Assembly: GCA_944358535.1 (NCBI GenBank)
Contig: CALVRH010000005.1
Coordinates: 1 to 59,969 of the forward strand
DNA length: 59,969 nt
DNA from: an uncultured Bacilli bacterium
Lineage (GTDB): Bacteria > Bacillota_I > Bacilli_A > RF39 > UBA660
Direction of reading: 5' to 3'
Shown here: positions 1 through 8,465 of the stretch, in pieces
Position numbering within the stretch: position 1 is the stretch's first letter
How the letters are laid out: the number at the start of each line of letters is the position of its first letter
Program-made: the position numbers and the translations under genes
Notes under the pieces: model-generated
The model's input: the letters and a program-made list of their open reading frames with translations, nothing else
Told to the model about the DNA's origin: nothing
The model's database searches: none

Positions 1-48
1 TTAAGATTCAATGTTTTCTCTTTTGTTTATAATGTTTTTTTAAAATTT

Positions 49-79
49 GCCACCCCACTAGAAAGTGGAGAGCCTTTTT
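49..79 (+). terminator. Terminator of a gene lying left of the window
   Basis: CCACT-AGAA-AGTGG hairpin with flanking GC pairing followed by CTTTTTC. No gene in the window reads into it, so it should end a gene beyond the left edge. Confidence 0.7.
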
Positions 80-116
80 CTTGAGATATAATTAATATGT
101 AGTGAGTGTGAAGTGA

Positions 117-1544
117 ATGGGAAGTAAGGGAAAAAAGAAACATAATAAAAGAGAAAAAGTTTTACGAAAAAAAGATATTTCTTTAGCTACTTTAGAATGT
201 GAAAAAAAGAAGAAAAAAAGATTTATTAAAAAGATTATTTTGATTGTATTGATTATTATACTTGTTTTAATATTGGCTTTTTTAGGTTATAAGTTTTATA
301 AGAGAAGTGAGATTGCTAAAAAAATTAATGATAATATTACTGCCGAGTATGGGGAAGAGTTAACTTCAGATTATATTTTAAAAGATAATTTTAAGAAAGT
401 TAAATTTGAACCTAAATTAAGTAGTTTGAAAAAAGTAGGAAAACATGAAATTACTTTAACTATTGATGGAGAAGAATTTAAGGTTGTTGTCAATATAAAA
501 GATACAACACCACCTGATTTAATGGTTAAAGATGTTCAAAAGTATATGGATGAAGAATTACCTAAGGTAGAAGAATTTGTCGATAAGGTTAATGATTTGT
601 CTAAAGTAGATTTAAAAATGAGTGATGTAGAAAAAGTTGTTGGTGAACATGAGGTTACTATAACTGCTACTGATAAATATAATAATAAAACTAGTAAAAA
701 AGCAAAATTAACAATATTAGAGTATAAAGGTTCTGTTAAATTTAGTGGGCTTACTAATTTAAGTGTGGAAGCTGGCAATAAACCGGATTTGAAAAAGAAC
801 GTTTCTGCTAAAGATGATAGGTTTGGTGATTTAGAGTTTACTGTCGATGATTCTAAAGTTAATTATAATACACCAGGAACTTATACAATATACTATAAGG
901 TAACTGATAAACTGGGTAATGAAACAATTAGGGAAAGAAAGATTACTATAAGAGCCAAAACAGTTATGATTAATAATTTTCCAACATATTCACAGTTTCC
1001 TAATTATCCAAATGGCTGTGAAACCATTGCTTTATACTTGATGCTTAAGTATTATGGAATTAATGTTTCTCCAGAAACACTTGTTAATAATTTAGCTAAA
1101 GGTGATGGAGTACATTGGGAGAATGGTATAAGATATGGTGGAGATCCAGAAATTGAGTTTGTTGGAGATCCAAGGGACCAGCACGGTTACGGAGTATATC
1201 AAAAGCCAATTATTAATTTAGCTAGTAAATATAAATCTGGTATGGTTGATTATACAGGACATTCATTAAGTCAAGTTTTAGAGATAGTTAAAAGTGGAAA
1301 ACCAGTTCAAGTGTGGGTGTCAATTAATTTAAAAAACACTTCAGTTTGTGCGGATTGGACACATAAAGCTTCTGGTAAAAAAATTAATTGGATTTGTTCA
1401 TTGCACAGCGTGGTTGTTATTGGATTTAATGATAATTATGTATATGTTTCTGATCCTTATACTGGAGATATAGAAAAATATCGTAAGAGTCAATTTCAAA
1501 AAATGTATAATTTGTTTGGTAAAAGAGCTATTTATTTTAAATAA
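117..1544 (+). CDS. Membrane-anchored protein with Ig-like repeats and a C39-like cysteine peptidase domain
   Basis: 475 residues. A very basic N-terminus (about 1-38) is followed by one membrane segment (about 39-58), so the rest should lie outside the cell. Residues about 75-285 look like three Ig-like/DUF5011-type modules (runs such as DTTPPDL and YTIYYKVTDKLGN). Residues about 288-475 form a C39-like (PF13529-type) papain-fold domain. The expected triad is visible as Cys301 in NGCE, His430 in LHSVV and Asp446 in SDPYTG. The family cleaves peptides or acts on wall proteins, but no substrate can be named. It is monocistronic, with a terminator on each side. The ATG has only a weak upstream GTGAAGTG, so a slightly different start is possible. 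Confidence 0.8.
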   Translation: MGSKGKKKHNKREKVLRKKDISLATLECEKKKKKRFIKKIILIVLIIILVLILAFLGYKFYKRSEIAKKINDNITAEYGEELTSDYILKDNFKKVKFEPKLSSLKKVGKHEITLTIDGEEFKVVVNIKDTTPPDLMVKDVQKYMDEELPKVEEFVDKVNDLSKVDLKMSDVEKVVGEHEVTITATDKYNNKTSKKAKLTILEYKGSVKFSGLTNLSVEAGNKPDLKKNVSAKDDRFGDLEFTVDDSKVNYNTPGTYTIYYKVTDKLGNETIRERKITIRAKTVMINNFPTYSQFPNYPNGCETIALYLMLKYYGINVSPETLVNNLAKGDGVHWENGIRYGGDPEIEFVGDPRDQHGYGVYQKPIINLASKYKSGMVDYTGHSLSQVLEIVKSGKPVQVWVSINLKNTSVCADWTHKASGKKINWICSLHSVVVIGFNDNYVYVSDPYTGDIEKYRKSQFQKMYNLFGKRAIYFK

Positions 1545-1569
1545 ACTTCATTAATTTGAAGTTTTTTTC
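1545..1569 (+). terminator. Terminator of the C39-like gene
   Basis: ACTTC-ATTAATTT-GAAGT hairpin followed by seven T, directly after the stop codon. Confidence 0.8.
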
Positions 1570-1650
1570 ATATTTATTTTGAATTTTTTTCACGTTGATT
1601 TTATTTTTGATTAATAAAATTATAGTGTTTAGGAAAGAGAGGATAAATAA

Positions 1651-2646
1651 ATGAGAATAAAATATTTTGATAATGCAAAAGGGATTTTAATTATATTTAT
1701 TATACTTGGACATGTTTTTAGTGCGTGCGCTGATTATTATGGATATGATGATAATTTTTATAAATTCTTTTCACTTTTTATGATTCAATGTTTTTTCTTT
1801 ATTTCGGCTTATTTTTCATCAAAAAGTAAAAGAGGTCAAAGAATTTTAAGTATGTTAAAGATTTATTTAGTGTGGCAAATGATTGTAACTATTTATTACT
1901 CTTTTGTTTTAAATATAATGAATTTTAGTTTTAATGTTTTATATCCTAGATATACTTATTGGTTTTTGGTAACAATGATTACATATTTAATTTTAGAGTA
2001 TCTATTTGATAAAATTAGTTATAATGTGATGATACCTCTTTCATTTATAATATCTTTGTTTATTGGTTTTATTCCATTTATTGGAGAATGGGCATCACTT
2101 GCTAGAACATTTACGTTTTTACCTTTTTATGTAATTGGTTTTTATGCGAAAGATTTAAAATTAATTGAAAAACTTCAAAGTGATAACTTTAAAAAGACAT
2201 TTATAGTTTTTTCAGTTTTGATACTTATATTGTCTTTTGTTTACGATGATATTTTACCTTTTAGGTTACTTCGAGGAAAATATAGTTATTATGAAATAAC
2301 AGGTGATTTATTAAGCGTATTTTTAAAGAGAATTATGTTTTATATATTTAGTATAATTGTTAGTATTACGTTTTTTAAGGTTATTTCTAAAAAGGAAACT
2401 ATCTTTACTAAAATAGGACAAAATACACTTTATATTTATTTGGTGCAGGGGGCTATTATGAAAACTTTGGTTACTTTGAATTTATTGCCGAGTAATATTG
2501 TTTTTGGTAATGTTTTATCAATATTTATTTTGATTATCTTTACGTTTGCTATAGCAAAATTTATTACTTGTTTTAAAAATATTATTAAAGAAAAGATTAA
2601 TGATATAATATGGATAAAAAAATTAAAGACAAAAATGGCATCCTAA
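1651..2646 (+). CDS. Membrane acyltransferase, acyltransferase-3 family
   Basis: 331 residues, mostly hydrophobic, with about ten membrane segments. The N-terminus has the family hallmark: YFDNAKG leading into the first helix, with the conserved His21 in ILGHVF. This family O-acetylates sugars or other envelope groups using a cytoplasmic acyl donor. The substrate is unknown; a fucose-4-O-acetylase-like (COG3594) member is the closest type by eye. A GAGAGGA ribosome-binding site precedes the ATG. The stop codon lies inside a terminator hairpin, so the gene is probably alone in its transcript. Confidence 0.8.
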   Translation: MRIKYFDNAKGILIIFIILGHVFSACADYYGYDDNFYKFFSLFMIQCFFFISAYFSSKSKRGQRILSMLKIYLVWQMIVTIYYSFVLNIMNFSFNVLYPRYTYWFLVTMITYLILEYLFDKISYNVMIPLSFIISLFIGFIPFIGEWASLARTFTFLPFYVIGFYAKDLKLIEKLQSDNFKKTFIVFSVLILILSFVYDDILPFRLLRGKYSYYEITGDLLSVFLKRIMFYIFSIIVSITFFKVISKKETIFTKIGQNTLYIYLVQGAIMKTLVTLNLLPSNIVFGNVLSIFILIIFTFAIAKFITCFKNIIKEKINDIIWIKKLKTKMAS

Positions 2647-2666
2647 ATGGATACCATAATTTTTCA
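2635..2666 (+). terminator. Terminator overlapping the acyltransferase stop codon
   Basis: ATGGCATCC-TAAAT-GGATACCAT stem with a T-rich tail. The stop codon TAA forms part of the loop. Confidence 0.75.
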
Positions 2667-2695
2667 CAATTTTATCAAATTTTTTCCATAAGTTA

Positions 2696-2804
2696 TTGGT
2701 ATGATTATTACAGAGTTAAGAAAGAACTCTAGAAGGATGTGATATATGATTAATTAGCTTTTTCTAAACTATACTCACGAAGCAGTTCTCACCACTGCTT
2801 TTTA
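2696..2804 (+). ncRNA. Candidate small RNA or mini-ORF transcript
   Basis: An extended -10 box (TGGTATGAT, 2697-2705) is followed by a perfect hairpin AGAGTT-AAGAAAG-AACTCT (2712-2730). An AAGGATGTGAT ribosome-binding-like stretch leads to a three-codon ORF (ATG ATT AAT TAG, 2746-2757). A terminator (AGCAGT...ACTGCT plus T-run, 2781-2804) ends the unit. The result would be a transcript of about 95 nt. It does not match a family I recognise. Confidence 0.4.
2781..2804 (+). terminator. Terminator of the small transcript
   Basis: AGCAGT-TCTCACC-ACTGCT hairpin followed by TTTTT on the plus strand. On the minus strand it lacks a U-run, so it does not serve tspO well. Confidence 0.7.
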
Positions 2805-3230
2805 ATTTAATAGATATACTCCAAATGAAAGATATGCGGCGAATATTAGCCATATTAAATATGGGGTGTTTATTAAACCTGATAATTTATTTACTTTATA
2901 AAATTCTTTTATCATAATAATGACTAAAATAATTAGTAAAATTATCCATATAAAGGAGAATAAATACCATTTAAAAACAAAGAAGAAAATAGACCATAAG
3001 CCATTTACTACTAACTGAGTATAGTAAATGGTTTTATTTTGCCCATCTTGTTTATAAAAGCTATAGCCCATAATAATGTATAAAATTGTCCAGATAATTG
3101 GAAAGATTATACCTGGAGGAGAAAGAGGTGGCTTATTTAGATCTTGATAGTTCATAAATGGATTTATAATTAAACCGATTATGCCACCCATAATTACAGG
3201 AATTAAAATATTTTTAATTAATTTTTGCAC
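2802..3230 (-). CDS. tspO: TspO/MBR family membrane protein
   Basis: 142 residues with five predicted membrane helices, the usual size for TspO (about 150-160). The family signature is clear: NKPPLSPPGIIFPIIWTILY near residues 32-51, then WSIFFFVFKW. Bacterial TspO proteins bind or degrade tetrapyrroles and are linked to stress responses. What this one binds is unknown. It is transcribed away from the two-component system, and the short gap 3231-3301 must hold promoters for both directions. Confidence 0.9.
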   Translation of the reverse strand: MQKLIKNILIPVIMGGIIGLIINPFMNYQDLNKPPLSPPGIIFPIIWTILYIIMGYSFYKQDGQNKTIYYTQLVVNGLWSIFFFVFKWYLFSFIWIILLIILVIIMIKEFYKVNKLSGLINTPYLIWLIFAAYLSFGVYLLN

Positions 3231-3301
3231 TTTATCACCAGTATTAATATATGTAATTAAAAATAATTTATAATTATGATATAATGAATTAGGTGATTCA
3301 A

Positions 3302-3967
3302 ATGCAGAAGATATTAATTGTTGAAGATGAAGTTAAGATTAGAGAAGAACTGACCACTTTTTTAAAAAATAATGGATATGAAGTTTTATTTATAAATAAA
3401 TTTGAAAATACTTTAGATGATATTTTGAAAAAAGATGTTGATTTAATTTTAATGGATATTAATATTCCGGGAATTAATGGAATGCATTTGTGCAGGGAGA
3501 TTAGAAAAGAGAAAAAAACACCAATTATTATTGTAACAAGTAGAAATAGTGAGATGGATGAGCTTATATGCATGAATTATGGGGCGGATGATTTTATAAC
3601 TAAACCTTATAATTTGCAAATTTTACTTGCTCATATGGAGGCTGTTTTAAAAAGAAGTAAACCAGAGGTTAGTCATGTTTTAGAATATGAAGGAATGAAG
3701 GTTAATTTGTCTAAAGGGGTTATTGAGTATAATGGAGAAAATGTTTTACTTACTAAAAATGAACTTTCGATTTTGGCTTATTTACTTGAGAATAGAGGAA
3801 AGGTTGTATCTCGTGATGATCTGATGAGTTATTTATGGGATAGTGAGATGTTTGTGGATGATAATACGTTAACAGTTAATATTACAAGGTTACGTAAGAA
3901 ATTAGAGGAATTAGGTTTTAGTGATGTTATTGAAACGAGAAGAGGATGGGGTTATATTATATTATGA
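3302..3967 (+). CDS. OmpR-family response regulator, BceR-like
   Basis: 221 residues from the chosen ATG, which has AGGTG seven bases upstream; a GTG at 3293 would overlap that ribosome-binding site. The receiver domain (1-115) shows the acidic pair in VEDE, the phosphorylated Asp52 in LMDINIPG and the conserved Lys in TKPYN. The C-terminal winged helix (about 125-221) ends in the typical RRGWGYII. The stop codon overlaps the kinase start (ATGA), so the pair is translationally coupled. With the kinase and the BceAB transporter downstream it should form a peptide-antibiotic sensing module. Confidence 0.92.
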   Translation: MQKILIVEDEVKIREELTTFLKNNGYEVLFINKFENTLDDILKKDVDLILMDINIPGINGMHLCREIRKEKKTPIIIVTSRNSEMDELICMNYGADDFITKPYNLQILLAHMEAVLKRSKPEVSHVLEYEGMKVNLSKGVIEYNGENVLLTKNELSILAYLLENRGKVVSRDDLMSYLWDSEMFVDDNTLTVNITRLRKKLEELGFSDVIETRRGWGYIIL

Positions 3968-5013
3968 AGTTTATAGATTATTTTAAAGAGAGAATTCCTT
4001 TAATTTTTATATACTTTGTGGTTGTTACTTTGATTACTTTTATTTTGATGGTATTTAGAGTTTATTATACCGGTATAATGATGATTTTATTTTTACTAAT
4101 TGTTTTGGGTTTATTTATGTTTTTTTATAGATTTTATCAGAAGAAAACCTTTTATGATAATTTATATAGTATTTTAAATAATATTGATAATAAGACATTA
4201 ATACACGAGGCAATGAATGAGGCTTATTTTACAGAAGGTAAGATATTATTAGATGTTTTAAGAGAAACTGATAAATATAAGTTAGAACAAATCAATAAAT
4301 ATAAGTATATGCAGGAGGAATTTCAAGAGTTTATGGAACTTTGGGTGCATGAGATTAAAACACCACTTGCAGCAATTAATTTGATTACCGAGAATAATAA
4401 GAATAAGATTACAAATAGTATTAATGAAGAGGCTAAAAAAATTGATGGCTTTGTTGAAATGATTTTATTTTATGCTCGCAGTCAAATGCCTGAAAAAGAT
4501 TATTTGATTAAAAATTGTAAGTTAACTAATATTGTAAATAAAGTGATTATTCGTAATAAGAATAGTTTTTTAGAGAAAAATATTCGTTTGGATATGCATG
4601 ATTTAGATGTGTCAGTTAGAAGTGATAGTAAGTGGATGGAATTTATTGTTAATCAGGTTGTAGTTAATAGTATAAAGTATATAGATGAAAATCCACTTAT
4701 TGAAATATACGCAGTTTCTGATAAAGAAAGTGTGAGTTTATATATTAAAGATAATGGAATAGGTATTAATTATAAAGATTTACCTAGAGTGTTTGAAAAG
4801 GGGTTTACTGGGCAAAATGGTAGAAGAAAATATAATTCAACTGGTATGGGCCTTTATTTAGTTAAAAAATTATGTTTAGCTTTGGGTAATAATGTTATAA
4901 TAGATAGTGTTTTAGGTGAGGGAACTATAGTTCAGATTGTTTTTCCGCTTGGTTCTTTTACTGATAAAATGATTGGAGATGAAGATTATGGGATTAAAAG
5001 TGAAAAGCAATAG
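3964..5013 (+). CDS. Intramembrane-sensing histidine kinase, BceS-like
   Basis: 349 residues from the ATG at 3964, which overlaps the regulator stop. Two membrane helices (about 12-31 and 37-56) are separated by only a few residues, so there is no sensory domain outside the cell. This is the hallmark of kinases that sense through a partner BceAB transporter. The phospho-accepting His129 sits in LWVHEIKTPLAAI, as in BceS proteins. The ATP-binding domain shows NSIKY, DNGIGI and GMGLYL. Because this architecture needs a transporter to sense the drug, the adjacent ABC genes are the likely partner. Confidence 0.92.
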   Translation: MKFIDYFKERIPLIFIYFVVVTLITFILMVFRVYYTGIMMILFLLIVLGLFMFFYRFYQKKTFYDNLYSILNNIDNKTLIHEAMNEAYFTEGKILLDVLRETDKYKLEQINKYKYMQEEFQEFMELWVHEIKTPLAAINLITENNKNKITNSINEEAKKIDGFVEMILFYARSQMPEKDYLIKNCKLTNIVNKVIIRNKNSFLEKNIRLDMHDLDVSVRSDSKWMEFIVNQVVVNSIKYIDENPLIEIYAVSDKESVSLYIKDNGIGINYKDLPRVFEKGFTGQNGRRKYNSTGMGLYLVKKLCLALGNNVIIDSVLGEGTIVQIVFPLGSFTDKMIGDEDYGIKSEKQ

Positions 5014-5329
5014 AGGTGAAAATGATCCTTTGACTTTTAGGATTGATGATATGGATTTTGTGTTTTCTTTTGATAATATTGAGCAAATGAAGCTTAATGA
5101 GAAAAGTCAAATTTTACTTAAAGAGGCAATAAGAGGGGATAAGAAACTTTTTAAGGGAAAGAAAAAATTATTAGCTGGAGATTATGAGGTAAAGTTAAAT
5201 TCTAGTGAAGAAGTAAATAATTTGTGGTTATCCGCTTTTGATAAATTAGCCGAGTATAAGTTAATTGAAAAAGATGGAAAGGATTATGTAGTTACATCTA
5301 AAGGGTTAAAACATTATGAAACTCTTTAG
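4988..5329 (+). CDS. Small unknown protein between the kinase and the ABC transporter
   Basis: 113 residues from the ATG at 4988, which has GGAG nine bases upstream inside the kinase gene; an in-frame ATG at 4979 is the alternative. I do not recognise a family. The protein is soluble and charged. Its last 30 residues (LAEYKLIEKDGKDYVVTSKG) resemble a short winged-helix hairpin, but this is weak. It overlaps the kinase gene and sits before the transporter promoter, so it should be co-expressed with the two-component system. A role in drug sensing is inference from position only. Confidence 0.7.
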   Translation: MGLKVKSNRGENDPLTFRIDDMDFVFSFDNIEQMKLNEKSQILLKEAIRGDKKLFKGKKKLLAGDYEVKLNSSEEVNNLWLSAFDKLAEYKLIEKDGKDYVVTSKGLKHYETL

Positions 5330-5336
5330 TTTTTTC

Positions 5337-5350
5337 TTACGAAAGTGTAA
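5337..5350 (+). promoter_or_regulatory. BceR-type operator
   Basis: TTACG-AAAG-TGTAA fits the known BceR/PsdR/YxdJ consensus TnACA-N4-TGTAA with one mismatch, inside the perfect palindrome TCTTAC-GAAAGT-GTAAGA (5335-5352). It lies 20 bp upstream of the -35 box, and a half-site TTGTAAG follows. Confidence 0.7.
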
Positions 5351-5370
5351 GAATTTGTAAGGTTAATAAA

Positions 5371-5399
5371 TTGTTATATAAAAGATATGTGAGTATAAT
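5371..5399 (+). promoter_or_regulatory. Sigma-A promoter of the BceAB-type transporter
   Basis: TTGTTA (5371-5376), 17-bp spacer, TATAAT (5394-5399), 20 bp upstream of the ATG at 5420. Confidence 0.75.
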
Positions 5400-5419
5400 T
5401 AGTGGCAGAGGTGAGAAAA

Positions 5420-6187
5420 ATGGATAAAATTTTGAAAGTTGCGAATGTAGAAAAATATTATGGAAATCGCTCTAATTTGACTAAAGCGATTGATAATATT
5501 TCTTTTGATGTTTTAGAAGGAGAATTTGTCGGAATTATGGGAGCTTCTGGTTCTGGTAAAACTACTTTGTTAAACTGTATTTCAACAATTGACAAGGTAA
5601 CAAGTGGTCATATTTTGATTAATGGGACTGATGTTACAGAGCTTAGAGGAGAAAAATTAAATAAATTTAGAAGAGAAGATTTAGGTTTTATTTTTCAGGA
5701 TTTTAATTTACTTGATACCTTAACAGGTTATGAAAATATCGCCCTTGCTTTAACTATTCAAAATAGAAAGCCAAAAGAGATTGATGATAAGATTAAAGAA
5801 GTGGCTAAAACTCTTAATATTACACATGTTTTAAATAAGTATCCTTATCAAATGAGTGGTGGTGAAAAACAAAGAGTCGCTTCAGCTAGGGCAATTATTA
5901 CGAATCCTAAGCTTATTTTAGCTGATGAGCCAACGGGAGCTTTGGATAGCAAAAGTAGTAGAATGCTCTTAGAAAAATTAGGAGAACTTAATAAGAATTT
6001 AAAAGCGACAATTTTGATGGTTACTCATGATGCTTTTACAGCTAGTTACTGCTCAAAAATATATTTTATTAAAGATGGTAAAATATTTAATGAACTTATC
6101 CGTGGTGATGATTCTAGAAAAGAGTTTTTTGATAGAATTATTGATGTTGTGACATTACTTGGAGGGGATATGAATGATGCTCTTTAA
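5420..6187 (+). CDS. BceA-type ABC transporter ATP-binding protein
   Basis: 255 residues. The start at 5420 has AGAGGTG ideally spaced; the GTG at 5402 lies upstream of that site. Visible motifs are Walker A GASGSGKTT, Q-loop FQDFNL, signature MSGGEKQR, and Walker B LILADEPTGALD. It belongs to the MacB/LolD-like group that works with FtsX-type permeases. Its end overlaps the start of the permease gene by 14 bases. Together they should remove or sense wall-targeting peptide antibiotics such as bacitracin; the actual drug is not readable from sequence. Confidence 0.93.
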   Translation: MDKILKVANVEKYYGNRSNLTKAIDNISFDVLEGEFVGIMGASGSGKTTLLNCISTIDKVTSGHILINGTDVTELRGEKLNKFRREDLGFIFQDFNLLDTLTGYENIALALTIQNRKPKEIDDKIKEVAKTLNITHVLNKYPYQMSGGEKQRVASARAIITNPKLILADEPTGALDSKSSRMLLEKLGELNKNLKATILMVTHDAFTASYCSKIYFIKDGKIFNELIRGDDSRKEFFDRIIDVVTLLGGDMNDAL

Positions 6188-8159
6188 GTTATCTATTAAA
6201 AACATCAAAAAAAGTTTTAAGGATTATGCAATATATTTTTTAACTTTGGTGCTTGGTGTAGCTATCTTTTATGTATTTAATGCACTTGATAGTCAAGAAG
6301 CTATGTTACAACTTACGGAAACTGAAAAAGAGATTATTTCACTTATGAATGAGTTTTTAAGTGGTGTTTCTATTTTAGTTGCGGTTATTTTAGGCTTTTT
6401 AATTATTTATGCAAGTAGGTTTTTGGTTAAAAGAAGGAAAAAGGAGTTTGGTATTTATCTTACTTTAGGTATGGGTAAGAGGCAAGTTTCAAAAATTCTT
6501 TTAATGGAAACATTGATAATTGGTTTTATTTCACTTGCTGTGGGTCTTGGTCTTGGAATTATTGCTTCACAGTTTATGAGTATTGTGGTAGCTAAATTAT
6601 TCGAAGCTGACATGTCTCGGTTTGAGTTTGTCTTTTCACAAGCTTCGATGTTTAAAACAGTGATTTATTATGCGATTATTTATTTAATAGTTATGGTATT
6701 TAATGTGTTTGCGGTTACTAAATATAAACTAATTGATTTACTTAATGCGGCTAAAAAAGGTGAAAAGATTAAGACACGTAATTTGACCATTTCTGTAATA
6801 TTATTTGTTATTTCAGTAGGGATACTAGGGTTTGCTTATTATTTAGCTACGCAAAGACTTGATAGTTTAGATTTATTTGGACTTTCTATATTACTTGGAA
6901 TTATTGGAACATTTTTGTTATTTTTCTCTATGTCAGGATTTATTTTGAAGTTAGTTCAAAGTAATAAGAAGTTATATTTAAAAGGTTTAAATATATTTAC
7001 TTTAAGACAGATAAACAGCAAGGTTAATACAACAGTATTTTCTATGAGTATTATTTGTTTACTTTTATTTTTTACAATTACAATTTTTTCATCAGCTTGG
7101 AGTATTAATGTAAGTTTAAAAAATGATTTAGTTTATGGAACTCCAGCTGATATAGTTATTGCATCTTATGCGGAAGAGACTAAAGATGTAAAGACAGATA
7201 TTTTAGATAAAGTAGGTTATAGCATGGATAACTTTAGTGGATATGCCAGAGGCAATACTTATGGATTTGAAAGCGTGACAGTGGGTAGTTTACTTACTCC
7301 AATATTAGATGATGTTTTAAAAAGTTACCCTTATTTGATGGTAGATAGTTATTTGCCAGTTATGAAAATATCAGATTATAATAAGTTTGCTTCATTTTAT
7401 GGAAGAGATACTTACAGTTTAAATGATGATGAGTTTATTTTGGTTGCAGATTATCCTCAAATGATAGAATATCAAAATATGGCTTTGGAAAAAGGTGTGA
7501 CTATTAAGATTGGTGATAAAGAGTACCATAATAAATATGATGAGTGCAAGGAAGGGTTACTACAAATGAGTGGTAATAAAACTAATACTGGTATTGTAGT
7601 GGTACCGGATAATGTAGATATTAGTTCAAATGAGACAATTAGAAGTTATTTGGCAGCTAATTATAAAGGTGATAAAAATAAAGCTGAAGAAAATTTAAGA
7701 GAATATATGGATGAGATAAATTCTAATGGGGCAGTAGCTGATACAAAGTTAGATATTTATACAGCTAGTACGGGTTTAAGAGCTATTATGATATTTATCG
7801 GTTTATATTTGGGAGTTATATTTTTAATTTCATCAGCAGCTATACTCGCTTTGAAAGAATTATCTGATAGTAGTGATAATAAGGAAAAATATCAGATGTT
7901 AAGGCGTATTGGTGTAGATGATAAAAAATTAAATAGAGCTTTATTTACACAAATATTTATATTCTTTATGTTCCCGCTTGTAATTGCTATTATTCACTCA
8001 ATATTTGGCATAATGTGTGCGAATACGATTATGGAAAGTATGAGTGTGACTAGTAATATGACTTCAATACTTGGAGCGGCATTACTTATTGTTGTTATAT
8101 ATGGAGGATATTTTATAGTTACTTATACGACAAGTAAACGAATTATAAATGAAAAATAA
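6174..8159 (+). CDS. BceB-type ABC transporter permease
   Basis: 661 residues with about ten membrane helices in the BceB layout. There is one N-terminal helix, a block of paired FtsX-type helices (about 55-310), a large extracellular domain of some 220 residues (about 315-540), and a final FtsX block (about 540-650). The FtsX motif KRRKKEFGIYLTLGMG is seen near residue 90. The large outer domain is what distinguishes these drug-sensing permeases from ordinary FtsX proteins. A GGAGG site lies within the end of the ATPase gene. A terminator follows directly. Confidence 0.92.
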   Translation: MMLFKLSIKNIKKSFKDYAIYFLTLVLGVAIFYVFNALDSQEAMLQLTETEKEIISLMNEFLSGVSILVAVILGFLIIYASRFLVKRRKKEFGIYLTLGMGKRQVSKILLMETLIIGFISLAVGLGLGIIASQFMSIVVAKLFEADMSRFEFVFSQASMFKTVIYYAIIYLIVMVFNVFAVTKYKLIDLLNAAKKGEKIKTRNLTISVILFVISVGILGFAYYLATQRLDSLDLFGLSILLGIIGTFLLFFSMSGFILKLVQSNKKLYLKGLNIFTLRQINSKVNTTVFSMSIICLLLFFTITIFSSAWSINVSLKNDLVYGTPADIVIASYAEETKDVKTDILDKVGYSMDNFSGYARGNTYGFESVTVGSLLTPILDDVLKSYPYLMVDSYLPVMKISDYNKFASFYGRDTYSLNDDEFILVADYPQMIEYQNMALEKGVTIKIGDKEYHNKYDECKEGLLQMSGNKTNTGIVVVPDNVDISSNETIRSYLAANYKGDKNKAEENLREYMDEINSNGAVADTKLDIYTASTGLRAIMIFIGLYLGVIFLISSAAILALKELSDSSDNKEKYQMLRRIGVDDKKLNRALFTQIFIFFMFPLVIAIIHSIFGIMCANTIMESMSVTSNMTSILGAALLIVVIYGGYFIVTYTTSKRIINEK

Positions 8160-8183
8160 TCAGAGTTATCTGGTTATTTTTTT
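8155..8183 (+). terminator. Terminator of the BceAB-type operon
   Basis: AATAATCAGA-GTTA-TCTGGTTATT hairpin followed by TTTTT. It overlaps the permease stop codon. Confidence 0.8.
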
Positions 8184-8208
8184 GTGTAATAGTTTTTTTA
8201 ATTTTAAG

Positions 8209-8250
8209 AGGAATTTTGATTTTTTTGACGTATGTTTATATATAAAGGGG
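8209..8250 (+). promoter_or_regulatory. Promoter element shared with the one at 44994
   Basis: TTGATT (8216-8221), 17-bp spacer, TATATA (8239-8244). The surrounding 42 bp differ from positions 44994-45035 at only about four places, including the spacer, which a sigma factor alone would not conserve. Confidence 0.6.
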
Positions 8251-8267
8251 CTTAGAAAGGGATTTTT

Positions 8268-8381
8268 ATGAAATTAATTAAGATAAATTTTTTTAAGACG
8301 ATTTTGTTCGATTATGGAATATGTTATAAAAAGGTTAATGGTAAGATTATTGTTATAGGTTTTTATAAAAAAGTATTTTAA
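8268..8381 (+). CDS. Possible 37-residue basic small protein
   Basis: ATG with GAAAGGGA upstream, 37 codons, rich in Lys, Ile and Phe (starts MKLIKINFFK, ends YKKVF). It sits just behind a good promoter in the 306-base gap between the bceB-like gene and deoD, and would otherwise be an empty leader. It is too short to assign. The rest of the gap holds only the promoters for this ORF and for deoD. Confidence 0.4.
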   Translation: MKLIKINFFKTILFDYGICYKKVNGKIIVIGFYKKVF

Positions 8382-8407
8382 ATAATATATTGTTTTTGGT
8401 AAGAAAA

Positions 8408-8436
8408 TTGATTATTAAATAAGGCTTTGTTATAAT
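8408..8436 (+). promoter_or_regulatory. Sigma-A promoter of deoD
   Basis: TTGATT (8408-8413), 17-bp spacer, TATAAT (8431-8436), 30 bases before the deoD start. Confidence 0.7.
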
Positions 8437-8465
8437 TTATTTAGATAGAAAAGGAGGGTGGTAAT

